Below are positions 35,089 to 43,497 of a stretch of 64,000 nt of DNA, piece after piece. Each line of letters opens with the position of its first letter. Position 1 is the first letter of the stretch. Position numbers and translations under genes: made by a program. The stretch lies in NCBI RefSeq assembly GCF_002871795.1, contig NZ_PNHL01000004.1, forward strand, positions 210,251 to 274,250, written 5' to 3'. The stretch is from Brachybacterium sp. UMB0905. Its GTDB lineage: Bacteria > Actinomycetota > Actinomycetes > Actinomycetales > Dermabacteraceae. The notes below the pieces were generated by a model, which was given only the letters and a program-made list of their open reading frames with translations, searched no databases and was not told the origin of the DNA.

Positions 35089-36165
35089 GTGTCGGATGAG
35101 AACATGTCGCAGCCGCCGCAGAATGGATGGGGTCAGCCACCCTCGGGTGACGCCTATGGTGCCCAGGGGGCCGACGGGTACGGCCAGCAGGATTACGGCC
35201 AGCAGGATTACGGCCAGCAGGGTTACGGCGCGGGCTCGCCCAATGCCGGATATGGCCAGGGTTCAGCGAACGCCGGGTACGGCCAGCAGGATTACGGCCA
35301 GCAGGGCTATGGCCAGCAGGGCTACGGCGCGCCCTCCCCGTCCTCGGGCTTCGGACCGGGATCGGCGAACTCCGGGTACGGTCAGGATGCCGCCTTCGCA
35401 GCGGGCTACGGCGCCGACTCCACCTTCAGTCAGCCACCGAAGAAGAGCAGCAAGCTGCCGATCTTCGTGTGCATCGGCTGCGCGGTGCTCGCGCTACTGC
35501 TGGTCCTGGTGGGCGGCGGGATCTTCCTGTTCACCCGCGGCGGTGATGACACCTCCGGTCGCGCCACCCAGAGCGAGGCGAGCAGCGAGCCTGCCCAGGA
35601 GGAGTCCTCGGAGCCGGCCGAGGAGGAGTCCTCGGAGCCGGCCGAGGACGAGAGCAGCGAACCAGCGGAGGAGGACTCCTCCGAACCGGCCGACGAGAAG
35701 CCGACCGGCGGCGGTTCCGGCGGCGAGGGCACCCGCGACAACCCCTACGGCGTCGGGGACACCTTCACACTCGATGACGGTGCCGACGGCAAAGTCGAGG
35801 TCACGATCGGCGAGGTGAACTGGGACGCCACCGACGCCGTGATGAAGGCCAGTGAGTTCAACGAGAAGCCGGGAGATGGGGAGACCTACATCCTCGTCCC
35901 TATCACCGTGACGTATTCGGGTCCGGAGTCCTTCTCGCCGGCGCTGGGGCTCTCCATCGAGTACGTCTCCGGCAAGGGCAACTCCTTCACCTTCGGCGGT
36001 GCGCTCACCGAGAACAGCTCCATCGATGTCGGGACGCTGTATGACGGCGGCAATGGCTCCTGGGAGGAGGCGGCCATCGTGCCCGTCGATCACACGAAGG
36101 ACGGCATGATCTCGGTGCGGGTGCTGTTCAACTTCGGCGGCGAGGACGTGTGGGTGCAGGTCTGA
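35089..36165 (+). CDS. Membrane protein with Gly/Gln/Tyr repeats and DUF4352-like outer domain, 358 aa
   Basis: N-terminal 110 residues are a low-complexity cytoplasmic tail built from [12 protein letters not shown] units. A transmembrane helix [24 protein letters not shown] follows, then an acidic stalk of SSEPAEE repeats, then an outer beta-sandwich domain ([32 protein letters not shown]..., [18 protein letters not shown]..., [16 protein letters not shown]) of DUF4352 type. Domain order matches the protein at 31455. The GTG at 35089 is used; ATG 35104 is an alternative. Likely envelope-associated; no catalytic residue visible. Confidence 0.78.
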   Translation: MSDENMSQPPQNGWGQPPSGDAYGAQGADGYGQQDYGQQDYGQQGYGAGSPNAGYGQGSANAGYGQQDYGQQGYGQQGYGAPSPSSGFGPGSANSGYGQDAAFAAGYGADSTFSQPPKKSSKLPIFVCIGCAVLALLLVLVGGGIFLFTRGGDDTSGRATQSEASSEPAQEESSEPAEEESSEPAEDESSEPAEEDSSEPADEKPTGGGSGGEGTRDNPYGVGDTFTLDDGADGKVEVTIGEVNWDATDAVMKASEFNEKPGDGETYILVPITVTYSGPESFSPALGLSIEYVSGKGNSFTFGGALTENSSIDVGTLYDGGNGSWEEAAIVPVDHTKDGMISVRVLFNFGGEDVWVQV

Positions 36166-36189
36166 TCAGCACTGGCTGATCGGCGTGAT

Positions 36190-36219
36190 GGGGCGGTGGT
36201 CCGAGGTGGCCGCCGCCCC
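36190..36219. terminator. Bidirectional hairpin between convergent genes
   Basis: GGGGCGGTGG (36190-36199) pairs with CCGCCGCCCC (36210-36219) at 9 of 10 positions plus one G-T, with a 10-nt loop, in the 63-bp spacer between the genes ending at 36165 and 36229. No T-tract. Confidence 0.55.
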
Positions 36220-36228
36220 GCCCCGTGC

Positions 36229-37458
36229 TCACCGCCGCACTGCCGCCCAGGCGTCCAGCCGCTCAAGTGCCTGCTCGATCGTGGAGCGGGACTTGCAGAA
36301 GGCGAAGCGCAGGCGCGAGGCGGAGCCGTCGGCAGCTGATGGGCTGCGGTGGAAGGCGGTCAAGGGGATCGCTGCGACCCCGGCCTCATGGGGCAGACGC
36401 TCCGCCAGATCGTCGGCCGCGGGTTCCCCCAGGGGTGCGGCGTCGGCCACGGTGAAGTAGCCGGCCGCCGGGACAGCCACCTGGAAGCCGATCTCCCGCA
36501 GCCCCGTGGTGAGGAGGTCGCGGCGTGCGCGCAACCCTTCTGCGAGTTCGGCGAAAGCCGCCTGATCCATGCCCAGCCCCGCGGCGACGGCGGGCTGGAA
36601 GGGGGCGCCGGAGCTGTAGGTCAGCCATTGCTTCACACTCGTCATCGCGCGCACCAGCTGGGCAGGGGCGGTGGCCCAGCCGATCTTCCAGCCGGTCACC
36701 GAGAAGGTCTTGCCGGCCGAGGAGATCGAGACCGTGCGTTCCCGCGCCCCCGGCAGCGCCGCGATCGGGCGGTGCGGGGCCTCGAAGGTGAGATGCTCAT
36801 ACACCTCGTCGGTGACGATCAGCGCATCGTGCCGAACCGCCTCCTCGACGATCGCTCGCTGGGTGTCCTCCTCGAGCAGGATGCCGGTGGGGTTGTGCGG
36901 TGTATTGACCAGCACCACCCGGGTGCGGTCTGAGAATGCGGCCCGCAGCTGCTGTTCATCGACGCGCAGCAGCAGATCACCGCTGGCCGGATCGGTCGTC
37001 GCCGCGAGCGGCACGGTGCGATGCGTGGCGCCGGTGAGGCCGATGAGCGCGGCGTACTGGTCGTAGAACGGCTCCAGGGTGATCACCTCATCACCGGGCT
37101 CCACGAAGGCCAGGAGCGCCGCGGCGAGCGCTTCGGTGGCCCCCGTGGAGACCATCACCTCGTTCTGCGGATCCCAGTCCAGGCTGTACCACGCCGCCTG
37201 GTGAGCCGCGATCGCCTCGCGCAGAGTCGGCTCCCCAGCCCCTGGCGGGTACTGATTGCGACCCTCGCGGATCGCAGCCACCGCGGCGTCGGCGACGATC
37301 CCGGGTGGGGCATCGTCGGGGAATCCCTGCCCCAGGTTCAGTGCTCCCGTTCGGGCGGCCAGAGCCGAGATGCGGGCGAACACGGTGGGCAGGGGCACGC
37401 CGTCGCGCAGCAGCCCGGCCGCGGCAGCGGTGCGGATCCAAGGTCCGGTGACGTCCAT
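36229..37458 (-). CDS. Class I/II aminotransferase, 409 aa
   Basis: Fold-type I PLP enzyme. Landmarks: ALNLGQGFPDDAPP, NQYPPGAGEPTLREAIA, VSTGATEALAAAL, VLVNTPHNPTGILL, IVTDEVYEHLTFE and SISSAGKTFSVTGWKIGW with the PLP Lys K250, plus the C-terminal RLRFAFCKS. GQGFPD and NQYPPGxG are typical of the kynurenine aminotransferase / methionine aminotransferase (YbdL) subgroup, so the donor is probably an aromatic or sulfur amino acid. ATG 37458 follows a GAGGCT box by 6 bases and may be leaderless. Convergent with 35089. Confidence 0.88.
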   Translation of the reverse strand: MDVTGPWIRTAAAAGLLRDGVPLPTVFARISALAARTGALNLGQGFPDDAPPGIVADAAVAAIREGRNQYPPGAGEPTLREAIAAHQAAWYSLDWDPQNEVMVSTGATEALAAALLAFVEPGDEVITLEPFYDQYAALIGLTGATHRTVPLAATTDPASGDLLLRVDEQQLRAAFSDRTRVVLVNTPHNPTGILLEEDTQRAIVEEAVRHDALIVTDEVYEHLTFEAPHRPIAALPGARERTVSISSAGKTFSVTGWKIGWATAPAQLVRAMTSVKQWLTYSSGAPFQPAVAAGLGMDQAAFAELAEGLRARRDLLTTGLREIGFQVAVPAAGYFTVADAAPLGEPAADDLAERLPHEAGVAAIPLTAFHRSPSAADGSASRLRFAFCKSRSTIEQALERLDAWAAVRR

Positions 37459-37505
37459 GACCCCAGCCTCTCACTCCGCGATCGCGGGGCCGACGGGTCG
37501 CAGGG

Positions 37506-38087
37506 CTACCGGGGAGATACGTCGGCCCGGGGGCTGGACTGTCCGCAGGCCGACGCCGGGGCCTGCGCACGCGGGAACACCCAGCGCCCGTAGGTGACGT
37601 AGCGGAACGAGGTGGAGACGATCTGCCCGATCAGCGTGCCGGAGATGTTGTCCGCGAGCGGGGAGTCCAGCCCCAGCACGTAGCGGGAGAAACCCAGACA
37701 CGCCAGCTGCAGCCCCGCCGCGATGATGTTCACCAGCACGAACAGGACCACCGAGCGCCGCGTGTCTGGCCGCGGCCGATCCCCGAAGGTCCACAGCCGA
37801 TTCCCCAGGTACGTCAGGCACGAGGCGAGAGCGATGGTGAGGACCTTCGCCGTGAGCGGATGGCCGTGCAGCAGCCCCTGCCCCCAGCCGGTCGCCGGGT
37901 TCCAGAACACCAGCAGGTTGTACAGCGCCGCATCCAGCAAGAACACCGTCCCGCCCACGATGAGGAACTTCATGGTGGGCCCGGCATGCTCGGCCAGCAG
38001 CGCCCCGGTGCGCTCCCGCAGCCCGGTGCGCCGCGGCGCGATGGGGGAGGGGGCGGCGGGCCCCGACGACTCGTCCGGCGTCAGCAC
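37506..38087 (-). CDS. GtrA-family membrane protein, 193 aa
   Basis: Four-helix GtrA/DPMS domain: MKFLIVGGTVFLLDAALYNLLVF, LTAKVLTIALASCLTYLGNRLWTFG, VVLFVLVNIIAAGLQLACLGFSRYVLG and the final helix with FRYVTYGRWVF. GtrA proteins are thought to flip lipid-linked sugars for cell-envelope glycosylation. GTG 38087 was chosen because TACAGT lies 7 bases upstream on the reverse strand (leaderless); ATG 38156 is possible but has no ribosome site. The glycosyltransferase partner is not adjacent. Confidence 0.85.
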   Translation of the reverse strand: MLTPDESSGPAAPSPIAPRRTGLRERTGALLAEHAGPTMKFLIVGGTVFLLDAALYNLLVFWNPATGWGQGLLHGHPLTAKVLTIALASCLTYLGNRLWTFGDRPRPDTRRSVVLFVLVNIIAAGLQLACLGFSRYVLGLDSPLADNISGTLIGQIVSTSFRYVTYGRWVFPRAQAPASACGQSSPRADVSPR

Positions 38088-38094
38088 GCCCGGC

Positions 38095-38100
38095 ACTGTA
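38095..38100 (-). promoter_or_regulatory. -10 box TACAGT of a leaderless transcript (gtrA)
   Basis: Reverse-strand TACAGT, 7 bases, GTG at 38087. Confidence 0.45.
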
Positions 38101-38160
38101 CCGGAGGCGATACGATCAAGGTTCGGCCGCTGCGACGGGCGGACCCCCGTGGTCATCGTC

Positions 38161-38284
38161 CTGGGAGCGCGCGGCCCCATCGGCCAGCGCGACGGACACC
38201 GGGAGATGCCTCCCGCCCTGGGAGCGCGCGGCCGGCCGCTGCGACGGCCCCGCGGAATGCCCGCGGGACCTGGGAGCGCGCGGC
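38161..38284 (+). repeat. Three copies of CTGGGAGCGCGCGGC in the gtrA-pdxK spacer
   Basis: The 15-mer occurs exactly at 38161-38175, 38218-38232 and 38270-38284 (spacing 57 and 52 bp). Between copies are small inverted repeats such as CGGGAG/CTCCCG. The function could be regulatory for pdxK or an eroded tandem array. Confidence 0.7.
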
Positions 38285-38369
38285 AGCCAACCATCACACC
38301 CGCCCGACGGGACGATTCGCGCGCCGCTGCGCGTGCGTCGGCCCCGTCGGCATCACATGAAAGGCACCC

Positions 38370-39173
38370 ATGATCCCCGTCGCCCTGTCCATCGCTGGTT
38401 CCGAGGCCTCCGGAGGAGCCGGTGCACAGACCGACCTGAAGACCTTCCAGCAGCTGGGCACCTTCGGCACTGTGGCGCTGACCTGCATCGTCTCCTTCGA
38501 CCCCAAGAACAACTGGGGCCACCGCTTCGTCCCGGTGGAGCCGCAGGTCATCGCCGACCAGATCGAAGCCACCACCGCCGTGCATGACATCGACACCGTG
38601 AAGATCGGCATGCTGGGCACCCCCGCCACCATCGACGCGGTCGCGACGGCGCTCGCCGAGCGCTCCTTCCGCCACGTGGTGCTGGACCCGGTGCTGATCT
38701 GCAAGGGCCAGGAGCCCGGCGCCGCGCTGGACACCGACAACGCGCTCAAGCAGCAGATCCTGCCGCTGGCGACGTTCGTGACCCCCAACCACTTCGAGTC
38801 CCTGGCCCTGTCCGGGATGGAGAAGATCGATTCCGTCGAGGACCTCACCGAGGCGGCGAAGCGCATCCACGACACCTACGGCGTGAGTGTGCTCGCCAAG
38901 GGCGGGGTGGTGCTCGAGGGCGAGGATGCGGTGGACGTGTTCTACGACGGTGAGCAGACCGTCGAGCTGCGCAGCCCCAAGGTGGGTCAGGAGCGCGTGT
39001 CCGGCGCCGGCTGCACGCTCGCCGCCGCAGTCACCGCCGAGCTCGCCAAGGGCGCCACCCCGCTCGAGGCCGCCCGCACCGCTAAGGCCGTCGTGGACAG
39101 CTCTATCGCCCACCGTCAGGGCGGGAACGCCCCCTTCGACGCCGTCTACCAGGGGTTCTACGGCAAGAACTGA
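38370..39173 (+). CDS. pdxK: Pyridoxal/pyridoxine kinase of the ThiD-like (B. subtilis PdxK) type, 267 aa
   Basis: ATP-dependent phosphorylation of B6 vitamers. [26 protein letters not shown] is the ribokinase-fold entry of the ThiD/PdxK clade; [10 protein letters not shown] and [13 protein letters not shown] follow, and the catalytic/anion-hole motif is [17 protein letters not shown] (the Cys is diagnostic of the ThiD-like pyridoxal kinases). It resembles the single-function Firmicute PdxK more than HMP-P kinases, but HMP activity cannot be excluded. ATG follows GAAAGG at 5 nt. With pdxH (18688) it supports B6 salvage. Confidence 0.8.
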   Translation: MIPVALSIAGSEASGGAGAQTDLKTFQQLGTFGTVALTCIVSFDPKNNWGHRFVPVEPQVIADQIEATTAVHDIDTVKIGMLGTPATIDAVATALAERSFRHVVLDPVLICKGQEPGAALDTDNALKQQILPLATFVTPNHFESLALSGMEKIDSVEDLTEAAKRIHDTYGVSVLAKGGVVLEGEDAVDVFYDGEQTVELRSPKVGQERVSGAGCTLAAAVTAELAKGATPLEAARTAKAVVDSSIAHRQGGNAPFDAVYQGFYGKN

Positions 39174-39179
39174 GCACTC

Positions 39180-39209
39180 CCGCCCGGTCCGCCCCCGCGG
39201 GCCGGGCGG
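39180..39209 (+). terminator. GC-rich hairpin after pdxK
   Basis: CCGCCCGG (39180-39187) pairs with CCGGGCGG (39202-39209), 14-nt loop, 6 nt after the pdxK stop. No T-tract. Confidence 0.5.
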
Positions 39210-39274
39210 CGAGGTCCCCGCTCACACGGGCGGTCACGGGTGCGTATCGACATGTGAACCTGTGTGTCGTCCTC

Positions 39275-39303
39275 TGGACAATCGCCCGTGGCCGCAGCAT
39301 TCT
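39275..39303 (+). promoter_or_regulatory. Leaderless promoter of the glutamate ABC operon
   Basis: TGGACA (39275-39280), 17-bp spacer, CATTCT (39298-39303), then 6 bases to ATG 39310. AAGGA touches the start codon directly and is too close to act as a ribosome site, favouring a leaderless message. Confidence 0.55.
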
Positions 39304-39309
39304 CAAGGA

Positions 39310-40083
39310 ATGAACCAGACCAGCACGCCGCCGAGCAGCGCCCCCGGAGAACCGCTGATCTCCGTGCGCGGGGTCAACAAGTACTTTGGCGACTTCCATG
39401 CGCTGAAGGACATCGACCTGGACATCCACCGCGGTGAGGTGGTGGCCCTCATCGGCGCCTCCGGGTCCGGCAAATCCACCCTGTGCCGCTGCCTGAACCG
39501 CCTGGAGACCATCACCTCCGGCCAGATCACCATCGACGGTGAGCCCCTGCCCGAGGAAGGCAAGGAGCTGACCCGTTTGCGGGCCGATGTGGGCATGGTC
39601 TTCCAGAGCTTCAACCTCTTCCCCCACCTGAAGGCCCTGGACAACGTCACCCTGGGGCCCCGCAAGGTGCGCGGCGTCCCCAAAGCGGAGGCCGATGCGC
39701 AGGCCCTCGAGCTGCTGGACCGCGTGGGGTTGAAGGACAAGGCGAACTCCCTGCCCACGGCACTGTCCGGCGGACAGCAGCAGCGCGTGGCGATCGCCCG
39801 GGCGCTTGCGATGAAGCCCAAGGCGATGCTGTTCGACGAGCCCACCAGCGCCCTGGACCCCGAGGTCATCAACGAAGTCCTCGACGTCATGACCGAGCTG
39901 GCGAAGCAGGGCATGACCATGCTCGTGGTCACCCACGAAATGGGCTTCGCCCGCCACGTCTGCGACCGCGTGGTCTACATGGACCACGGCGAGATCGTCG
40001 AGCAGGGCGAGCCGGAAGCCTTCTTCACCGACCCGCAGAGCGACCGCGCCAAGGCCTTCCTCAGCAAGATCCTCCCGCACTGA
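39310..40083 (+). CDS. gluA: Polar amino acid (glutamate-type) ABC transporter ATPase
   Basis: 257-aa ATPase of a PAAT importer. Walker [10 protein letters not shown] at 49-57, Q-loop [11 protein letters not shown], signature LSGGQQQR, Walker [15 protein letters not shown] and switch His in VTHEMGFAR. The order ATPase, binding protein, two permeases equals gluABCD of Corynebacterium, which imports glutamate; the substrate here is inferred from that. Cytosolic face of the importer. Start ATG 39310 is set by the promoter just upstream. Confidence 0.9.
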   Translation: MNQTSTPPSSAPGEPLISVRGVNKYFGDFHALKDIDLDIHRGEVVALIGASGSGKSTLCRCLNRLETITSGQITIDGEPLPEEGKELTRLRADVGMVFQSFNLFPHLKALDNVTLGPRKVRGVPKAEADAQALELLDRVGLKDKANSLPTALSGGQQQRVAIARALAMKPKAMLFDEPTSALDPEVINEVLDVMTELAKQGMTMLVVTHEMGFARHVCDRVVYMDHGEIVEQGEPEAFFTDPQSDRAKAFLSKILPH

Positions 40084-40171
40084 CCCCCGCGGCAGACGCC
40101 GCGGACCCGACCCGCCGACCCCGTCGGCACCCCCGCCCCACCCCGGGGCGCGAGAGAAACCGGAGAGAACG

Positions 40172-41149
40172 ATGACCCGAACCAGCTTCCGTCCCGGCCG
40201 CCGCGCCGTCGTGGCCGCCGCAGCCACCCTGCCCCTGGTCGGCCTGGCCGCCTGCTCCTCCGACACCGGCGACGGCCCCGACCTCGGTGGCGGCGGTGAG
40301 GATGGTGAGGGCGGCACCGAGGATGCGATGAGCGAGGTGCTCGCCTCCGGCCCCGTCGCGGACGACGACGCGATCTCCGCGAGCGCCTGGGCGCAGACCA
40401 TCAAGGACAACGGCCAGCTCAAGCGCGGCGGCACCGTCGCCAACCAGGTGTTCTCCCTGGCCTCCACCTCCGGTGGGCGTCCCACCGGGTTCGACGCCGG
40501 ACTCACCCAGCTGCTGGCCAAGTACATCCTGGGCGAGGGCGGAGAGGACAAGATCGAGTACATCGACACCACCGTCGAGACCCGCGAGACCCTCGTGCAG
40601 AACGGCACCGTGGACTGCGTGATCGCCACCTACTCGATCACCCCGGAGCGGCTCAAGGTCATCGACTTCGCCGGCCCGTACTACATGTCCGGCACCGCCA
40701 TCCAGGTGCGCGCCGAGGACGCCGAGTCCATCTCCAGCCCCGAGGACCTCTCCGGGAAGAACCTCGTCACCCAGGCGAACTCCACCGGCATCCAGGCCAT
40801 CGAGGACAATGTCGAAAGCCCCGGCGATGTCTCCACCCTGCCGGACAACGAGTCCTGCGTGGCCGCCCTCAAGCAGGGCCGGGCCGACGCCTACGTGCTG
40901 GACCAGGGCGTGCTGCTGGGCAACTCGAAGGCCGACCCGGATGTGGTCGTCGTCGGCGAGCCCTTCGTGGATGACCCCTACGGCATCGGCCTGTCGCAGG
41001 AGAACCCCGACGCCGTCGAGTTCGTCAACACCTTCCTGCAGGAGATCATCGACTCCGGCACCTGGGAGGCCCTGTGGTCCGCGACCGTCGGCGAGGTCAT
41101 CGAAGGCGACGCCCCCGAGCCGCCCGCCATCGGCGAGATGCCCGCCTGA
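40172..41149 (+). CDS. gluB: Glutamate-type ABC transporter substrate-binding lipoprotein
   Basis: 325-aa family 3 solute-binding protein. The signal (FRPGRRAVVAAAATLPLVGLAAC) has a lipobox with C28 and a twin-Arg pair. An acidic Gly-rich linker leads to the binding domain: PTGFDAGLTQLLAKYILG, YIDTTVETRETLVQNGTVDCVIATYSITPERLKVIDFAGPYY and SSPEDLSGKNLVTQANSTGIQAIE. These match GluB-like proteins. GGAGAG lies 4 nt before the ATG. Located on the outer membrane face, delivering substrate to the two permeases downstream. Confidence 0.9.
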   Translation: MTRTSFRPGRRAVVAAAATLPLVGLAACSSDTGDGPDLGGGGEDGEGGTEDAMSEVLASGPVADDDAISASAWAQTIKDNGQLKRGGTVANQVFSLASTSGGRPTGFDAGLTQLLAKYILGEGGEDKIEYIDTTVETRETLVQNGTVDCVIATYSITPERLKVIDFAGPYYMSGTAIQVRAEDAESISSPEDLSGKNLVTQANSTGIQAIEDNVESPGDVSTLPDNESCVAALKQGRADAYVLDQGVLLGNSKADPDVVVVGEPFVDDPYGIGLSQENPDAVEFVNTFLQEIIDSGTWEALWSATVGEVIEGDAPEPPAIGEMPA

Positions 41150-41248
41150 TCCCCACCCGGCCCGCAGGAGCATCGACCCTGCGGGCCGGACCGCTCCGGC
41201 ATCCCGCCCCCGCGGGGCAGCCGGATCCCTTCTCCCCGAAGGAGACCC

Positions 41249-41950
41249 ATGGACGTCATCGTCGAGAACCTCCCGCTGCTCGTCAGAGGCACCGGCCTCA
41301 CGATCGCGCTGATCGTGCTGGGATACGCGTTCGCCCTTGCGCTGGGCACGGTCCTGGCGGTCTGCCGCGTGAGCCCGATCCCGCCGCTGCGCTGGGCGGC
41401 GACGGTGTACGTCGAGATCTTCCGCAACATCCCGCTGCTGAGCCTGCTGATCCTGCTCGCCTTCGGGCTGCCGGACGTGGGCCTGCGCCTGTCCTACTTC
41501 TGGTGCGCCGTGCTGGGGCTGACGCTTTCCTCCGCCGCCTTCGTCTGCGAGAACGTGCGCTCGGGCATCAACACCGTGCCGATCGGCCACGCGGAGGCCG
41601 CCCGCTCCATCGGACTCGGATTCTTCGGCACCCTGCGCCACGTGGTGCTGCCGCAGGCCTTCCGCACCATGATCCAGCCGCTGGTGAACGTGTTCATCGG
41701 CACCGTGATCGGCTCGGCGCTGGCCTCGGCGATCTCCGTCCAGGAGATCACCTGGGTCACGCAGACCCTCACCACCCGCACTGCGCAGGGCGTGACGTTC
41801 TTCCTGATCTCCGGCGGGGTGTACCTCATCCTCTCGCTGGGCGGCGCGGTGATCGGCGGGCGGCTGGAGCGTGCGGTCTCCCCGGAGCGCGCCACCGCCC
41901 GCTCCCGCACCTCTGAGCAGCTGGACGTCACGGCAGGAGCACAGGCATGA
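41249..41950 (+). CDS. gluC: Glutamate-type ABC transporter permease 1
   Basis: 233-aa HisM-like permease with five predicted helices; VYVEIFRNIPLLSLLILLAFGLP is the family signature and GHAEAARSIGLGFFGTLRHVVLPQAFRTM the EAA loop that contacts the ATPase. AAGGAG 4 nt before the ATG. Stop overlaps the next start (ATGA). Confidence 0.92.
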   Translation: MDVIVENLPLLVRGTGLTIALIVLGYAFALALGTVLAVCRVSPIPPLRWAATVYVEIFRNIPLLSLLILLAFGLPDVGLRLSYFWCAVLGLTLSSAAFVCENVRSGINTVPIGHAEAARSIGLGFFGTLRHVVLPQAFRTMIQPLVNVFIGTVIGSALASAISVQEITWVTQTLTTRTAQGVTFFLISGGVYLILSLGGAVIGGRLERAVSPERATARSRTSEQLDVTAGAQA

Positions 41951-42774
41951 GCAGCACCTCGCACACCGCCACCCAGGTTCTCTTCGATGCCCCCGGCCCC
42001 AAGGGGCGGCGCCGCATCCTGCTGCTGAGCATCCTCTCCGCCGCGGTGCTGCTGGGTCTGCTGGGCGCGGGGCTGTGGCAGTTCCACGCCAACGGGCAGC
42101 TGGATCCGAACAAATGGGTGGTCTACCTGCGGGCGGACTACCTCGCGTTCCTGGGACGCGGCCTGCTGGGCACCTTGAAGGCGACCGCGATGGCGGCACT
42201 GTTCGCCTTCCCGCTGGGACTGCTGCTGGCGCTGGCCCGACTGTCCCACCTGCGCCCGGTGAGCTGGCTCGCGACCGCATGGATCGAGTTCTACCGCGGC
42301 ATCCCGATGCTGCTGGTGGTGTACGCCTTCCTGCTGGCCCTGCCCGCCTACGGCGTGACCGTGGACCGCTTCTGGATGCTCGTGATCCCGATGATCCTGG
42401 TCTCCTCCGCCACCACTGCGGAAGTGTTCCGCGCTGGCATCAAAGCGGTGGATAGAGGTCAGCATGAGGCCGCTGCGGCGATCGGGCTCAGCCGACGCGA
42501 TGCGATGTTCTCCGTGGTGCTGCCGCAGGCGATCCGCCTGGTGCTGCCCTCGCTGATCCTGGCGCTGGTGACGTTGCTGAAGGACTCCACCCTGGGGTAC
42601 GTGGTCAGCTACAACGAGCTGCAGTTCCAGGGCAAGACGATGGTCTCCATCACCCGCTACCTGGTGCAGACGTACCTCGTGGTCTCCGTCATCTACATCG
42701 CGATCAACTTCCTGCTGACGCGCCTCGCGCTCACGCTGGATGCGCGGATGAAGGCGCGGGCGGCGGCAGGCTGA
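41947..42774 (+). CDS. gluD: Glutamate-type ABC transporter permease 2
   Basis: 275-aa permease; N-terminal cytoplasmic segment with a HTATQVLFDAPGPKGRRR sequence found in GluD-type subunits, then helices including WIEFYRGIPMLLVVYAFLLALP and the EAA loop HEAAAAIGLSRRDAMFSVVLPQAIRLVLP. Coupled to gluC by a 4-base overlap. A 19-bp tandem repeat array begins at its stop codon. Confidence 0.92.
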   Translation: MSSTSHTATQVLFDAPGPKGRRRILLLSILSAAVLLGLLGAGLWQFHANGQLDPNKWVVYLRADYLAFLGRGLLGTLKATAMAALFAFPLGLLLALARLSHLRPVSWLATAWIEFYRGIPMLLVVYAFLLALPAYGVTVDRFWMLVIPMILVSSATTAEVFRAGIKAVDRGQHEAAAAIGLSRRDAMFSVVLPQAIRLVLPSLILALVTLLKDSTLGYVVSYNELQFQGKTMVSITRYLVQTYLVVSVIYIAINFLLTRLALTLDARMKARAAAG

Positions 42775-42869
42775 GCCGACGGGCCGGGGCTGGGCCGACG
42801 GGCCGGGGCTGGGCCGATGGGCCGGGGCTGGGCCGGTGGCGCTGGACTGGTCCGGTGGCGCTGGACTGG
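42775..42869 (+). repeat. 19-bp tandem repeat directly after the gluD stop
   Basis: Five units of 19 bp start at 42775, 42794, 42813, 42832 and 42851; the first three are GCCGA(C/T)GGGCCGGGGCTGG, the last two (T/G)CCGGTGGCGCTGGACTGG. The array begins on the base after TGA. The same period and placement occur at 15918. Confidence 0.85.
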
Positions 42870-42956
42870 GCCGATCGCGCGGCGGGACCTACCGGCGGGA
42901 CGGTGGGCTGACCTGCGGGACGTGACATCGCGGGCCGTGCGCGGCAGGGTGGAGGA

Positions 42957-43445
42957 ATGATGAACACCGAGACCAGCATCTCTGTCACCCGCACGATCGA
43001 CGCCCCCGCGAAGGACATCTTCGAGGTCCTTACCCTGCCGGCGCGCCACCACGAGTTCGACGGCTCCGGCACTGTCCGCGCGGCCGATGACACCGAGCGG
43101 ATCACCAAGAGCGGCGAGAAGTTCGTGATGAACATGAACGGCGAGCACATGGGCGGCGACTACCGCACCCACAACTTCGTCACCGCTTACGACGAGAACA
43201 AGATGATCGGCTGGCAGCCGGCGCCCGAGGGGGAGGACGGCTCTGCCCCGGAGGGGCCGCTCGGCTGGGAGTGGCTGTACACCCTCGAGGCCGTAGACGC
43301 GAACACCACCGACGTCACCCTCACCTACTCCTGGGACAAGGTCACGGACCAGGAGCTGCTCAAGAAGGTCTCCTTCCCGCTGTTCAGCAGCGAGCAGCTT
43401 GAGGAGTCGCTGAACCTGCTCGCGGCCGCCGTGACGAACGCCTGA
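42957..43445 (+). CDS. SRPBCC / polyketide cyclase-like protein, 162 aa
   Basis: Start-like ligand-binding fold: ISVTRTIDAPAKDIFEVLTLPARHHEFDGSGTVRAA at the N-terminus, then FVMNMNGEHMGGDYRTHNFVTAYDENKMIGWQPAPEG, and a C-terminal helix QLEESLNLLAAAVTNA. Two adjacent ATGs (42957, 42960); GGAGGA abuts the first, and CAGGGT lies 6 bases before it, so a leaderless start at 42957 is possible. Ligand unknown. Confidence 0.8.
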   Translation: MMNTETSISVTRTIDAPAKDIFEVLTLPARHHEFDGSGTVRAADDTERITKSGEKFVMNMNGEHMGGDYRTHNFVTAYDENKMIGWQPAPEGEDGSAPEGPLGWEWLYTLEAVDANTTDVTLTYSWDKVTDQELLKKVSFPLFSSEQLEESLNLLAAAVTNA

Positions 43446-43455
43446 GTTGTTGTGT

Positions 43456-43491
43456 CAGGGGCCGACGGGGCACTGCCCCCGTCGGCCCCTG
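43456..43491. terminator. 15-bp perfect hairpin built from the GGGGCCGACGGGG word
   Basis: CAGGGGCCGACGGGG (43456-43470) and its exact complement (43477-43491) with a 6-nt loop CACTGC lie in the 52-bp spacer between convergent genes. Acts in both directions; no T-tract. Confidence 0.75.
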
Positions 43492-43497
43492 TGACGG

